Of a stretch of 64,000 bases of DNA, positions 27,645 to 36,055 are shown piece after piece. The stretch lies in contig NSGV01000001.1 in assembly GCA_002300355.1 (NCBI GenBank), positions 4,216,001-4,280,000 of the forward strand, written 5' to 3'. Source of the DNA: Streptomyces sp. TLI_235 (lineage in GTDB: Bacteria; Actinomycetota; Actinomycetes; Streptomycetales; Streptomycetaceae). A program made the translations under genes and the position numbers. A model generated the notes under the pieces. It saw nothing but the letters and a program-made list of their open reading frames with translations. It had not been told where the DNA came from and did no database searches. Position 1 is the stretch's first letter. The number at the start of each line of letters is the position of its first letter.

Positions 27645-28202
27645 ATGACCCGCATCCCGCTCACCCCGCCCCGCACCCTGCTCAACCGCATCGGCGCCCG
27701 GTACTCGCGGCGGACGTACGGCAAGGTCCTCGACCCCGGGCTCGCCCTCGGCCACAACAGCCGGGTGCTGCTCTCCTTCGTCCGGCTGGAGCGCGGCGTC
27801 GCCCGCTGGAACGCCCTCGACCCCGGCCTCAAGCACCTCGCCGTGATGGCCGGCGCCGCCCGGATCAACTGCTCCTGGTGCCTCGACTTCGGCCACTGGG
27901 CCGCCGACGGACTCGGCCTGCCGCTCGACAAGATCGCCCTGGTGCCGCAGTGGCGGCAGCACACCGAGGCGTTCACCGAGCTCGAACAGCAGGTGATGGC
28001 CTACGCCGAGGCGATGACCGAGACCGAACCCGCCGTCACCGACGAACTCGCCGCCACCCTGCTCGCCTGGCTCGGCGAGGCAGCCTTCGTCGAACTCACC
28101 GCCGTCGTCGCACTGGAGAACTTCCGCTCCCGCATCAACAGCGCCTTCGGACTGACCAGCCAGGGCTTCGCCGAAGCCTGCGCCGTCCCGGCCCGGTCCT
28201 AG
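27645..28202 (+). CDS. carboxymuconolactone decarboxylase/AhpD-like protein
   Basis: A 185-residue all-helical protein. The AhpD-type active-site segment is INCSWCLDFGHW, with a CxxC pair and a downstream His, as in alkylhydroperoxidase D disulfide reductases. AGGAGG lies upstream of the ATG. Family members reduce peroxides through partner thiols or decarboxylate lactones; CxxC favours the redox role. It has no obvious operon partner. Confidence 0.82.
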   Translation: MTRIPLTPPRTLLNRIGARYSRRTYGKVLDPGLALGHNSRVLLSFVRLERGVARWNALDPGLKHLAVMAGAARINCSWCLDFGHWAADGLGLPLDKIALVPQWRQHTEAFTELEQQVMAYAEAMTETEPAVTDELAATLLAWLGEAAFVELTAVVALENFRSRINSAFGLTSQGFAEACAVPARS

Positions 28203-28266
28203 CGGGTCCGCCCCGCACCGCGAAAACCCGCTGCGGGGCCCGGCGGCCGGCTGACAGGGTGGGCCG

Positions 28267-28839
28267 GTGACCGAACTGCGCCAGATCCGTGCCGACTTCG
28301 ACGAGCGCACCATCACCGTGTACCAGGCGTACGCGCCGGCGATCGCCGGCCCGGCCGTCGCCGCCGGACGGTTCGTGGAGCCCTTCTCCCGGGGCCGGAT
28401 GACCTGGATCAAGCCGTCCTTCCGATGGCTGATGCACCGCAGCAACTGGGCCCGCAAACCCGGGCAGGAACGGGTGCTGGCCGTCCGGATCACCCGAGAG
28501 GGCTGGGAGCGCGCACTGGCCGAAGCCGCCCTGACCACCGGCGATCCGGCCGCGCTCGCCGAGGCGGCGGTGCACGTCCAGTGGGACCCGGAACGGTCCG
28601 CCGCAGGCGCCGCGCTCAACCACTACAGCATCCAGGTCGGCGTGGGCCGCGCCCTGATCGGCACCTTCGTCGACGAGTGGACGGTCTCGGTCACCGACCT
28701 GACCCCCCAGGTGCACCGGATCTCCGGGCTGATCCGGGCCGGCCGAAACGCCCAGGCCGTCCGGCTGCTGCCGCCCGAGCGGCCCTACCCGCTGGCCCCC
28801 GAACTGGCCGGCCGACTGGGGATGGCGCCGCGCCGCTGA
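28267..28839 (+). CDS. DUF4291 family protein
   Basis: A 190-residue protein recognised by RADFDERTITVYQAYAPAIA, SRGRMTWIKPSFRWLMHRSNWA, VRITREGWERAL and VQWDPERSAAGAALNHYSIQVG, which are hallmarks of DUF4291. The function is unknown; conserved Arg, His and Trp suggest a nucleic-acid or nucleotide substrate. The GTG start lies 64 bp after the AhpD-like gene. Confidence 0.8.
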   Translation: MTELRQIRADFDERTITVYQAYAPAIAGPAVAAGRFVEPFSRGRMTWIKPSFRWLMHRSNWARKPGQERVLAVRITREGWERALAEAALTTGDPAALAEAAVHVQWDPERSAAGAALNHYSIQVGVGRALIGTFVDEWTVSVTDLTPQVHRISGLIRAGRNAQAVRLLPPERPYPLAPELAGRLGMAPRR

Positions 28840-28884
28840 CCGGTGCACCGCTGTGCTGCTCTTCCGTACGGGCCGCAGGCCGTC

Positions 28885-29412
28885 TCAGTCCGCGGCGCGG
28901 CCCGTACCGGTGACCGCGGCGAAGTCGGCCACGAACCGGCCGAGCAGGCGGGCCAGGACCTCCCGGTCCTCCGGGCTCCAGCCGGCCGTCGCCTCGGCGA
29001 CCACCGCACGCCGGAAGGCGTCCACCCGCTCCAGCACCGCCCGGCCCTCCGGGGTGAGCCGCAGCAGCGAACGGCGGCCGTCCGCCTGGTCCGCCTCGCG
29101 CCGCAGCAGCCCCGCGGCCAGCGCCTGCGCGGTGAGCCGGCTGGCCCGCGGCTGGTCGATGCCGAGCGCCGAGGCCAGCCCGGTGACGGTCGGCACCGCG
29201 GCGGCCGCCACCGCGTCCAGCAGCAGCACCACGCCGTCCGGGGGCGCTGCCGCCGAACCCTCCCCGGGCCGCCCGGCCCCCGCCCGGTGCGCCGCCAGCC
29301 GCGCGAGCGCCCGCCGGGACTGGCTGCGCCGCAGGGCCACCAGCGCGCGGGCGATCCCGGCGACCTCCGGGCCGCCCGCCGACAGGTCCTCGGGAAGGTG
29401 CTTGCCGTCCAT
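28885..29412 (-). CDS. MarR family transcriptional regulator
   Basis: A 175-residue winged-helix regulator. The recognition region is VTGLASALGIDQPRASRLTAQALAAGLLRRE and the wing is ADQADGRRSLLRLTPEGRAVLERV, flanked by dimerisation helices. It diverges from another MarR-like gene at 29476, and the 63-bp gap holds short inverted repeats, so mutual or self-control is likely. Confidence 0.83.
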   Translation of the reverse strand: MDGKHLPEDLSAGGPEVAGIARALVALRRSQSRRALARLAAHRAGAGRPGEGSAAAPPDGVVLLLDAVAAAAVPTVTGLASALGIDQPRASRLTAQALAAGLLRREADQADGRRSLLRLTPEGRAVLERVDAFRRAVVAEATAGWSPEDREVLARLLGRFVADFAAVTGTGRAAD

Positions 29413-29423
29413 CGCCGCCCAGG

Positions 29424-29459
29424 TCCATAGTGGATAACAACTGCATGTCACTCTACATG
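29424..29459. promoter_or_regulatory. short inverted repeats in the divergent MarR intergenic region
   Basis: TCCA-TAG-TGGA (29424-29434) and CATGT-N6-ACATG (29444-29459) lie in an A/T-rich gap only 63 bp long between two divergent starts. Any bound regulator would affect both promoters. Confidence 0.35.
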
Positions 29460-29475
29460 GATATGGGGAACCGCC

Positions 29476-29925
29476 ATGGAGACCGACCCGACGGGCCGTC
29501 CCCTCGGCTACTGGCTCAAGCACCTGCACAACCTCCTGGAGGACGGCTTCGCGGCGGCCCTCGCCGACCTCGGCGTCGACCGCCGGCAGTGGCAGGCCCT
29601 GCACACCCTCGCCGGTGGCCCGCGCACACCCGACGCCCTCGCCGACCTCCTCGCCCCGTTCTGGCCCGACGCCCGGGCGGGCGTCGACGGCCTGCTGCAC
29701 GGCCCCGCCGGCCTGCTGCCGCGCGGCTGGGCCGAACCCGCGGACGGCGACCGGGTGTGCCTGAGCAGGCCGGGCCGAGAGCTGCACGACGCGGTCGAGA
29801 CCCGGGTCGCCGAGCTGCGCGCCGCCGTGCTCACCGGATTGACCCACGATCAGTACGCCGAGACCGTCCGCGCGCTGGCCGTGATGGCGGCCAACCTGGA
29901 GAACCGCGGCGCGGTGTCCGCATGA
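29476..29925 (+). CDS. MarR-like winged-helix protein
   Basis: A 149-residue protein: LGYWLKHLHNLLEDGFAAALADLGVDRRQWQALHTL is the MarR N-terminal dimer helix, followed by a degenerate helix-turn-helix (TPDALADLLAPFWPDARAGVDGLL) and CLSRPGRELHDAVETRV. It overlaps the downstream nucleotidyltransferase by ATGA, so the two are translationally coupled. Confidence 0.72.
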   Translation: METDPTGRPLGYWLKHLHNLLEDGFAAALADLGVDRRQWQALHTLAGGPRTPDALADLLAPFWPDARAGVDGLLHGPAGLLPRGWAEPADGDRVCLSRPGRELHDAVETRVAELRAAVLTGLTHDQYAETVRALAVMAANLENRGAVSA

Positions 29926-30740
29926 CCGGCCCCGAGTCCGGCAGGGGGCTCCACCCCGACGGCACCATCGCCCGCGAGGGCGCCCCGGACCGCGTCCCCG
30001 CGGCGTTCCGGCCGGTCGTCGACGCCACCCGACGGCGGGTGGCCGCGCTCTTCGGGCCCGACCGCCTGCACAGCGCCTACCTCTACGGCAGCATCCCGCG
30101 CGGCACGGCCGTCCCCGGCGTCTCCGACCTCGACCTGCTGCTCGCCCTGCACGCGGAACCGACCGCGGCCGACCGCGCCGACGCCGAGACGCTCGGCGCC
30201 GGCCTCGACCGCGACTTCCCGGCGATCGACGGGGCCGGCGTGCTCGTCTTCGGCGCCGACACCCTGCTCAGCCCGCTCGAACGGCACGACCTCGGCTTCT
30301 TCCTCGCCTGCCTGTGCACCCCGCTGCTCGGCGAGGACCTCGCCGCCCGCCTGCCCGCCTACCGGCCCGACCCGCTGCTCGCCCGGGAGACCAACGGCGA
30401 CCTCGCGCTCGCCCTGCCCGGCTGGCGCGCACGACTCGCCGCAGCGGCCGGGGGCGAGGAGCGCCGCCGCCTCGCCCGGGGGGTCTCGCGTCGCCTGGTG
30501 CGCACCGGCTTCACCCTGGTCATGCCCGACTGGAACGGCTGGACCAGCGACCTCGCCCTCTCGGCGGAAGTCTTCGCCGTCCGCTACCCGGCCCGCGCCG
30601 ACCAGATGCGCCTGGCCGCCGCCACCGCCCGCACCCCCACCGCCGACCCGGCCGTCCTGACCCTCCTCGTCTCCGACCTCGCTCCCTGGCTCGCCGCCGA
30701 GTACACCGCCGTCCACGGCCCCAAGACGCCCCGCCTCTGA
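29922..30740 (+). CDS. AadA/MNT-type nucleotidyltransferase domain protein
   Basis: A 272-residue protein. Residues 47-72 hold the minimal nucleotidyltransferase core: SAYLYGSIPRG and SDLDLLLAL (GSxxRG plus DxD). A helical C-terminal region follows, with LARGVSRRLVRTGFTLVMPDWNGWTSDLALSAEVF, resembling the C-terminal domain of aminoglycoside adenylyltransferases. It could adenylylate a small molecule such as an aminoglycoside, or a protein. The ATGA overlap with the MarR-like gene suggests inducible expression. Confidence 0.72.
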   Translation: MTGPESGRGLHPDGTIAREGAPDRVPAAFRPVVDATRRRVAALFGPDRLHSAYLYGSIPRGTAVPGVSDLDLLLALHAEPTAADRADAETLGAGLDRDFPAIDGAGVLVFGADTLLSPLERHDLGFFLACLCTPLLGEDLAARLPAYRPDPLLARETNGDLALALPGWRARLAAAAGGEERRRLARGVSRRLVRTGFTLVMPDWNGWTSDLALSAEVFAVRYPARADQMRLAAATARTPTADPAVLTLLVSDLAPWLAAEYTAVHGPKTPRL

Positions 30741-30797
30741 CCTGCCCGCGCGCCGTGCCCTCCGGCGCGGCCGACGCGATTGCTGGAGTTAGCAGCT

Positions 30798-30815
30798 TGC
30801 TTGCAATTGCAAGCA
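30798..30815. promoter_or_regulatory. perfect 18-bp palindrome upstream of the XRE regulator
   Basis: TGCTTGCAATTGCAAGCA is a perfect palindrome 20 bp before the start codon at 30836, in a promoter-proximal, locally A/T-rich spot. It is the obvious candidate operator for autoregulation by the XRE protein it precedes. Confidence 0.6.
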
Positions 30816-30835
30816 GCGGTGTGCATGCTGGAGGC

Positions 30836-31222
30836 ATGGCCTCACTGAACGTCGGCTCGCTCGGCGAGTACATCCGCGAGCAGCGGCGGAACGCACAGTT
30901 CTCGCTGCGGCAGCTGGCCGACGCCGCCGGAGTGTCCAACCCGTACCTCAGCCAGATCGAGCGCGGGCTGCGCAAGCCGAGCGCGGAGATCCTGCAGCAG
31001 ATCGCCAAGGCGCTGCGGATCTCGGCCGAGACGCTCTACGTGCAGGCCGGAATCCTGGAGGAGCGGCGGGAGGAAGGACTCGAACTCCGGGTCGCGATCC
31101 TCGCCGATCCACTGATCAACGAGCGGCAGAAGCAGGCCCTGCTCGCCGTCTACGACGCCTTTCTCAAGGAGAACCGCGAGAGCGGCCCCGCTCCCGACGC
31201 GTCTCCTGCCGCAGAGGACTGA
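30836..31222 (+). CDS. XRE family helix-turn-helix regulator
   Basis: A 128-residue protein. The lambda-repressor-like fold is at residues 8-70 (LGEYIREQRRNAQFSLRQLADAAGVSNPYLSQIERGLRKPSAEILQQIAKALRIS). A helical tail with DPLINERQKQALLAVYDAFLKENRES resembles a dimerisation segment. It is followed by an HbhA-like gene and DUF2516, a grouping I know as conserved in Streptomyces. GGAGG lies just upstream of the ATG. Confidence 0.85.
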   Translation: MASLNVGSLGEYIREQRRNAQFSLRQLADAAGVSNPYLSQIERGLRKPSAEILQQIAKALRISAETLYVQAGILEERREEGLELRVAILADPLINERQKQALLAVYDAFLKENRESGPAPDASPAAED

Positions 31223-31305
31223 CCCGCCGTCGGGGCACCGGCGCCCCGCCCGCGACGTCCGCACGAGACCACCGCACGCACCAGCAACGCCCGGGAGGAC
31301 CGGCC

Positions 31306-31872
31306 ATGCCGATCACCGACGACATCAAGAAGACCCTCAGCGACCCGACCCCGCTCTACGCCCTCGCCGGCGCCGGAGACCTCGCCTACGAGAAGCTCCG
31401 CGAAGTGCCCGGCAAGGTCGAGGAGATCGCCGCCGACCGCAAGGCCGCCCAGGAGAAGGCCGCCGCCCGGCTGCAGGAGGCGCAGACCCTGCTGGTCGAG
31501 GCGCAGGGCAAGGTCACCGAGGCCGTCTCCGCCCTGCCGGCCGAGCTCAAGGACCTGAAGGAGCTCCAGGAGAAGGCGCAGACCTTCGCGCTGCAGCAGG
31601 TCGGCCGGGCCGTCGAGCTCGCCGTCAAGGCCAAGGAGGCCTACGACGAGCTGGCCGTCCGCGGCAAGGCCGTCGTGGAGAAGAACCGCGGCGCGGGCGA
31701 CACCGCGGAGCCCGCGGCCGAGGTCGCCGCCGAGGCCCAGGTGACCGAGGTCGCCCTGGACGTCGAGCCGGCCCAGGACACCCCCGCCGAGGAGACCGCC
31801 CAGGACAGCGCGGACGAGCTGGCCCCCACCGCCAAGAAGGCCGCCCGGGCCCGCAAGTCCACCGGCAAGTAG
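31306..31872 (+). CDS. coiled-coil, heparin-binding-haemagglutinin-like protein
   Basis: A 188-residue protein without a signal peptide. Residues 1-120 form a long amphipathic helix (LYALAGAGDLAYEKLREVPGKVEEI, then Ala/Glu/Lys heptads), followed by an acidic Ala/Glu region and a short basic tail ending KKAARARKSTGK. This is the HbhA layout: coiled coil plus Lys/Ala-rich C-terminus, though the basic tail is short. In Streptomyces a scaffold or membrane-associated role is more likely than adhesion. GGGAGGACC lies upstream of the ATG. Confidence 0.75.
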   Translation: MPITDDIKKTLSDPTPLYALAGAGDLAYEKLREVPGKVEEIAADRKAAQEKAAARLQEAQTLLVEAQGKVTEAVSALPAELKDLKELQEKAQTFALQQVGRAVELAVKAKEAYDELAVRGKAVVEKNRGAGDTAEPAAEVAAEAQVTEVALDVEPAQDTPAEETAQDSADELAPTAKKAARARKSTGK

Positions 31873-32038
31873 GCCGACGGCCGGTCCACCGGCACGTCAC
31901 CCGTAGGAACGTGACGGAGGGGCCCGCCGATCCGCCCGACCCGGGCACGCCCGGGCGGTTCGGATCGTTGTCACCGGAGCGGGCCGTCCGCCGTGCCACC
32001 ATGGGCGGAGGAGCCGAGGCCGCAGTGAGGAGTCCGCA

Positions 32039-32377
32039 GTGTTCCACATCCTGCTCTTCGACGTGCTCAACCCCTTCTGGTGGTTGTCCGTCGCGATCAT
32101 CGGCTTCAAACTGTTCGCCTTCGTGGACGCGGCAGTACGCCGTGAGGACGCCTACCGGGCCGCGGACAAGAAGACCAAGGGCTTCTGGCTGATCGTCCTG
32201 GGCCTGGCACTCGGGCTCGACCTGCTCTTCGGCGCCAACGTCCTCGGCAACTTCCTGACCCTGATCGGCCTGGTCGCCGCCATCGTCTACGTGGTGGACG
32301 TGCGGCCCGCGATCAAGCAGCTCACCGACGGCCGCGGTGGCGGCCGGCGGAACATCGGCCCCTACGGGCCCTGGTGA
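32039..32377 (+). CDS. DUF2516 family membrane protein
   Basis: A 112-residue protein with three hydrophobic segments: LNPFWWLSVAIIGFKLFAFVDA, FWLIVLGLALGLDLLF and FLTLIGLVAAIVYVVDVRPAI. The motifs RREDAYRAADKKTKGFW and VDVRPAIKQL are typical of DUF2516. Function unknown. GTG start. It ends 18 bp before a strong bidirectional terminator. Confidence 0.82.
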   Translation: MFHILLFDVLNPFWWLSVAIIGFKLFAFVDAAVRREDAYRAADKKTKGFWLIVLGLALGLDLLFGANVLGNFLTLIGLVAAIVYVVDVRPAIKQLTDGRGGGRRNIGPYGPW

Positions 32378-32394
32378 CCGTTACGTCCCGCAGC

Positions 32395-32440
32395 ACGCCG
32401 AGAGGGCGGCACCCCGCACGGGGTGCCGCCCTCTCGGCGT
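32395..32440. terminator. bidirectional hairpin terminator
   Basis: Perfect complementary 22-base arms (32395-32416 and 32419-32440) meet at a 2-base centre, giving about 20 paired bases and a tight loop. It lies between the convergent DUF2516 and RsbU-type genes and can serve both. Confidence 0.8.
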
Positions 32441-32448
32441 CCGGTGGC

Positions 32449-34059
32449 TCAGCCCATCAGCGCGGACACCGGATTGCGCTCCAGCAGCAGCACGGCGACG
32501 TCGTCCGTCAGGGCGCCGCCGTTCAGCTCCTCTACCTCGGCGAGCGCGCTGTCGACCAGCCGGCCGCGGGTCAGGCCGGCCGCGTGGTGGTCGGCGACGA
32601 GCTCGATCAGACCGTCCTGGCCCAGCCGGCGCGAGCCGGCACCGACCCGGCCCTCGACCAGGCCGTCGGTGTACAGCAGCAGACTCCAGCCGGGGTGCAG
32701 CTCCAACTCCACGGCCGGCCACACGGCCAGGCCGTCGTCGCAGGGCAGCAGCCCGAGCGCCGGGCCCGTCTGGTCGGCCGGCAGCAGCCGCGGCGGCCCG
32801 TCGGCACCCAGCAGCAGCGGCGCCGGGTGCCCGGCCAGGAACAGCCGGACCTGCTCGACCTGCGGGGCCGCGGCCCCGTCGTTGGAGCCGGCACCCGGGG
32901 CCGGGGCGTCGCCGGCCGGCTCCGCGCCGGGGACGAGGACCAGCATGCACAGCGTCGCGAAGATCTCGTCGCTGCGCCGTTCGTGCTCCAGCACGTGCTG
33001 CAGCGTGGTCAGCAGCTCCTGGCCGGTGAGCCCGGCGAAGACCAAGGTCCGCCACGCTATCCGCAGGGCGACACCGAGGGCGGCCTCGTCCGGGCCGTGC
33101 CCGCAGACGTCCCCGATGACGACGTGCACGGTGCCGTCGTCCGTCCGGACGGCGTCGTAGAAGTCGCCGCCGAGCAGGGCCCGGCGGCGGCCGGGGCGGT
33201 AGCGCCGGGTGAAGGCGAGGCCGGCCCCGTCGAGCAGCGGCGTGGGCAGCAGGTGCCGCTGGAGCCGCGCGTTCTCCTGGCCGCGGAGCTCCGCCTCCAC
33301 CAGGCGGCGCTGCGACTCGTCCGCCCGCTTGCGCTCCACCGCGTACCGCAGGGCACGGGCCAGCAGAGCGCCGTCCGTCTCGCGCTTGACCAGGAAGTCC
33401 TGGGCGCCCGCCGCCACGGCGGCGGCGCCGAGCTCGGCACCGGCCGCGTCGGTGAGCACGATCAGCGCGACGTGCGGGGCGCGACGGCGCAGCTCGCGCA
33501 GCCCGTCCAGGCCGTCGGACGGGAAGGGCTCGTCGGTGGGGTGCCCGCCGTGCGCGGGGGCGGCGAGGTCGAGCAGCACGCAGTTGAAGTCGGCGGGGCG
33601 GGGACGGCTGCGCCGGGCGGTCATCGGCACCGGCGCCAGCAGCGCGGCGGCCTCCTCGACACCCCCGGCCCGGTGCAGGTCGACCCGGGCGCCGCTCTCG
33701 GCGACCAGCGACTCGATCAGGCCCATGTCCCCGGTGTCGCCGTCCGCGATCACCAACAGGCGGTAGGGCGCCTCGCCGGACGGCTCGGCCCGGGTGGGCG
33801 AGGTCGTCCGCGGATGCGGTATCGGCGCCGGCTCGCGGGTGTCGTCGCCCCGGTCGGGCCGGGCGGACCTGCCGGCGGTGGCGGTGTCCGCGGCCTCCTT
33901 GGCGCGCTGCGCGACCGGCCGGCCGGCGCCGGAGCGGCCGGGGGCGGCAGCGGCGGGCGTGCCCGTACCGGTGCCCGCGCGGTGCGCGGTGTCGGCGGCA
34001 TCGGCGGTGCCGAACCTGGCTGCGGCAGCGGATGCCCGCCCGTCTCCCGTTGCGGGCAT
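32449..34059 (-). CDS. PP2C (RsbU/SpoIIE) phosphatase with receiver-like domain
   Basis: A 536-residue protein. The first 95 residues are disordered. A response-regulator-like domain follows (YRLLVIADGDTGDMGLIESL, NCVLLDLAAP, ALIVLTDAA, GAQDFLVKRETDG), then a short coiled linker and the SpoIIE-type PP2C domain with GGDFYDAVRTDDG, VVIGDVCGHGPDEAAL, LLLYTDGLVEGR and TDDVAVLLLERNP. Such enzymes dephosphorylate STAS anti-anti-sigma factors to release sigma-B-type factors. The start at ATG 34059 has AAGGAAGG upstream. No partner anti-sigma gene lies nearby. Confidence 0.88.
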   Translation of the reverse strand: MPATGDGRASAAAARFGTADAADTAHRAGTGTGTPAAAAPGRSGAGRPVAQRAKEAADTATAGRSARPDRGDDTREPAPIPHPRTTSPTRAEPSGEAPYRLLVIADGDTGDMGLIESLVAESGARVDLHRAGGVEEAAALLAPVPMTARRSRPRPADFNCVLLDLAAPAHGGHPTDEPFPSDGLDGLRELRRRAPHVALIVLTDAAGAELGAAAVAAGAQDFLVKRETDGALLARALRYAVERKRADESQRRLVEAELRGQENARLQRHLLPTPLLDGAGLAFTRRYRPGRRRALLGGDFYDAVRTDDGTVHVVIGDVCGHGPDEAALGVALRIAWRTLVFAGLTGQELLTTLQHVLEHERRSDEIFATLCMLVLVPGAEPAGDAPAPGAGSNDGAAAPQVEQVRLFLAGHPAPLLLGADGPPRLLPADQTGPALGLLPCDDGLAVWPAVELELHPGWSLLLYTDGLVEGRVGAGSRRLGQDGLIELVADHHAAGLTRGRLVDSALAEVEELNGGALTDDVAVLLLERNPVSALMG

Positions 34060-34268
34060 TGGTCGATCCTTCCTTTCCCCGACTGCCCAACGGCTGGTGT
34101 CCGTGCGCAGTGCCCGCCTGGCACCGCGGGTCGAGGAGCTTCTCGCGACCATAACGTGATCTCCGGGGATTTCTCTGACTGGCGGCCGCTGCTGTGGTTT
34201 TTGCCACGCTCTCGGCGGCGTGCCCGACCGGCGGCGGCGCCGGTCGCGATGGGACTGACAGGAGGTCG

Positions 34269-34853
34269 ATGACGGTGACGCAGATCACGCTTGTGCAGGG
34301 TGACATCACGGATCAGCAGGTGGACGTGGTGGTGAACGCCGCGAACTCGTCGCTGCTGGGCGGCGGCGGGGTGGACGGCGCGATCCACCGCAGGGGCGGT
34401 CCGGAGATCCTCGCGGACTGCCGACGGTTGCGTGCCTCGCACTACGGCAAGGGCTTGCCGACCGGGCGGGCCGTCTCGACGACGGCCGGGCGGCTGCCGG
34501 CCCGGTGGGTGGTGCACACCGTCGGGCCGGTGTTCGTGGCGGAGGAACGGTCGGTGCGGGCTGGGCTGCTGGCCTCCTGCTATCGGGAGTCGCTCGGGCT
34601 GGCGGTGGACCTGGGGGCGCGCTCGGTGGCCTTCCCGGCGATCTCGGCCGGGATCTACGGGTGGCCGCTGGAGGACGCGGCGCGGATCGCCCTCACGACC
34701 GTCGCGGACGAGGTGGCCGGCGGGCGGGCCGGCGAGGTGGCGGAAGTGCGCTTCGTGCTGTTCGGGGCCGAGGTGTACGGGGTGTTCGAGCGGGTGTGGC
34801 ACACGCTGGAGTCGGAGGGTGAGGGCGAAGGCGGGGGTGAAGGCGAGGGCTGA
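34269..34853 (+). CDS. YmdB-type macrodomain protein
   Basis: A 194-residue macrodomain with the MacroD/YmdB signatures: ITLVQGDITDQQVDVVVNAAN, SLLGGGGVDGAIHRRGG, ARWVVHTVGPVF and VAFPAISAGIYGWPLEDAARIA. It should bind ADP-ribose and hydrolyse O-acetyl-ADP-ribose or ADP-ribosyl-Glu/Asp. The tail is a run of Glu-Gly repeats. GGAGG lies only 3 bases before ATG 34269 but 9 bases before GTG 34275, so the latter may be the true start. Confidence 0.88.
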   Translation: MTVTQITLVQGDITDQQVDVVVNAANSSLLGGGGVDGAIHRRGGPEILADCRRLRASHYGKGLPTGRAVSTTAGRLPARWVVHTVGPVFVAEERSVRAGLLASCYRESLGLAVDLGARSVAFPAISAGIYGWPLEDAARIALTTVADEVAGGRAGEVAEVRFVLFGAEVYGVFERVWHTLESEGEGEGGGEGEG

Positions 34854-35078
34854 GGCCGGCCCCTCCGCGGCGGCGCCGGTCCTGCGGTGTGACGCAGAGG
34901 AGCTGACGGAACCTCATGTGACGGTCGGCAGTTCGTGCGATCGATTCCATGGTGGCGTGACGGGCCGTCAACACGCCAGAGGAATTCGATAACTCGTTCG
35001 AGTGAATCCGCCGCTCCGCACAGCCGAACCGTCCCGGCGGCCGCATGCGGGCCGGCCGGAACCGGGCAGGTGGGCGCC

Positions 35079-35897
35079 CTACGGGGCCAGCGCGGGCCAG
35101 GCCACGGTCACTTCGCCGTGCCGCCAGCGGCGGGTGTCGACCAGCGGCCAGTTCTGCGCCAGCGCCGTGCAGGCGGCGACCCAGCGCTGCCGGGCGCCGA
35201 AGGCGGCGTACGGCGCGGCGGCCGCCCAGGCCCGGTCGAAGTCGGTGAGGAAGGTGTGCACCGGCCGCCCCGGCACGTTGTGGTGGATCAGCGCCTTCGG
35301 CAGCCGTTCGGCCAGGTCGGAGGGGGTCTGCAGGTCGGCCAGCCGGGCCGCGAAAGTGACCGTGCGCGGCCCCTCGGGCCCGAGCGCCACCCACACGTGG
35401 CGGCGGCCGATCTCGTCGCAGGTGCCCTCGACCAGCAGGCCGTCCGGCGCCAGCCGTCCGCAGAGCCGCTCCCAGACCGCGGTGACCGACTCCTCCTCGT
35501 ACTGCCGCAGCACGTTGGCGGCCCGGACGAGGTGCGCGGAGGCGCCGTCCAGGGGCACCTCGAAGCCGCCCCGGCGGAAGGTCAGCAGCGGCGGGTCCGC
35601 GTACGGCAGGGCGGCCGCCACCCGGGCCGGTTCGATCTCGATGCCGACCACCCGGATGTCCGGCCGGCCCGCCCGCAGCCGGGCGGCCAGCTCGACCGCC
35701 GTCCACGGGGCCGCCCCGTAGCCCAGGTCCACGGCGATCGGCGGCCGTTCGGCGACCCGCAGCGTCCGGGCCATGGCGTGCACGATCCAGCGGTCCATCC
35801 GCCGCAGCCGGTTGGTGTTGGTGGTGCCCCGGGTCACCGTCCCGACCGGGCGGGTCGATCGCGGCCCGCGGGCGGGGGAGGGGTCGAAGGCGGCCAT
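35079..35897 (-). CDS. class I SAM-dependent methyltransferase-like protein
   Basis: A 272-residue protein. IAVDLGYGAAPWTAVELAARL corresponds to motif I (the usual DxGxG is DLGYG) and IRVVGIEIEPARVAAA to the acidic end of strand 2. LVRAANVLRQYEEESV and LLVEGTCDEIGRRHVWV follow. It is divergent from mshA, an arrangement I recall from other Streptomyces. Substrate unknown. Confidence 0.72.
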   Translation of the reverse strand: MAAFDPSPARGPRSTRPVGTVTRGTTNTNRLRRMDRWIVHAMARTLRVAERPPIAVDLGYGAAPWTAVELAARLRAGRPDIRVVGIEIEPARVAAALPYADPPLLTFRRGGFEVPLDGASAHLVRAANVLRQYEEESVTAVWERLCGRLAPDGLLVEGTCDEIGRRHVWVALGPEGPRTVTFAARLADLQTPSDLAERLPKALIHHNVPGRPVHTFLTDFDRAWAAAAPYAAFGARQRWVAACTALAQNWPLVDTRRWRHGEVTVAWPALAP

Positions 35898-36009
35898 GCC
35901 CGCAGGGTACGCGGGCGCCCCGGCGCCCAGGCGCCCAGGCGGCACGGTCGACCGCCACCAGGGCGCCCGGCCCGGCCCGGGGCGGTGTCGGGGGTCTCAC
36001 CGGTCTGTC

Positions 36010-36038
36010 GGGAATACCGGCCGCAGGCCCGCTGGTTG
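36010..36038 (+). promoter_or_regulatory. SigR-type promoter of mshA
   Basis: GGGAAT (36010-36015), a 19-base spacer and GTTG (36035-36038) match the SigR (thiol-oxidative stress sigma) consensus. In S. coelicolor mshA is a known SigR target, so family knowledge supports the match. Transcription would begin near 36045, giving a leader of about 150 bases. Confidence 0.7.
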
Positions 36039-36055
36039 GCACACTGGACGTCTGT

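Noticed and set aside
28867..28906. Hairpin at the DUF4291/MarR convergence as a terminator
   Set aside because: The 10-bp arms exist but overlap the last MarR codons and enclose 20 bases, so I did not call it a terminator.
29922..30740. Antitoxin of a HEPN-MNT toxin system
   Set aside because: The protein is much longer than MNT antitoxins, has an AadA-like C-terminal domain, and no HEPN gene is adjacent.
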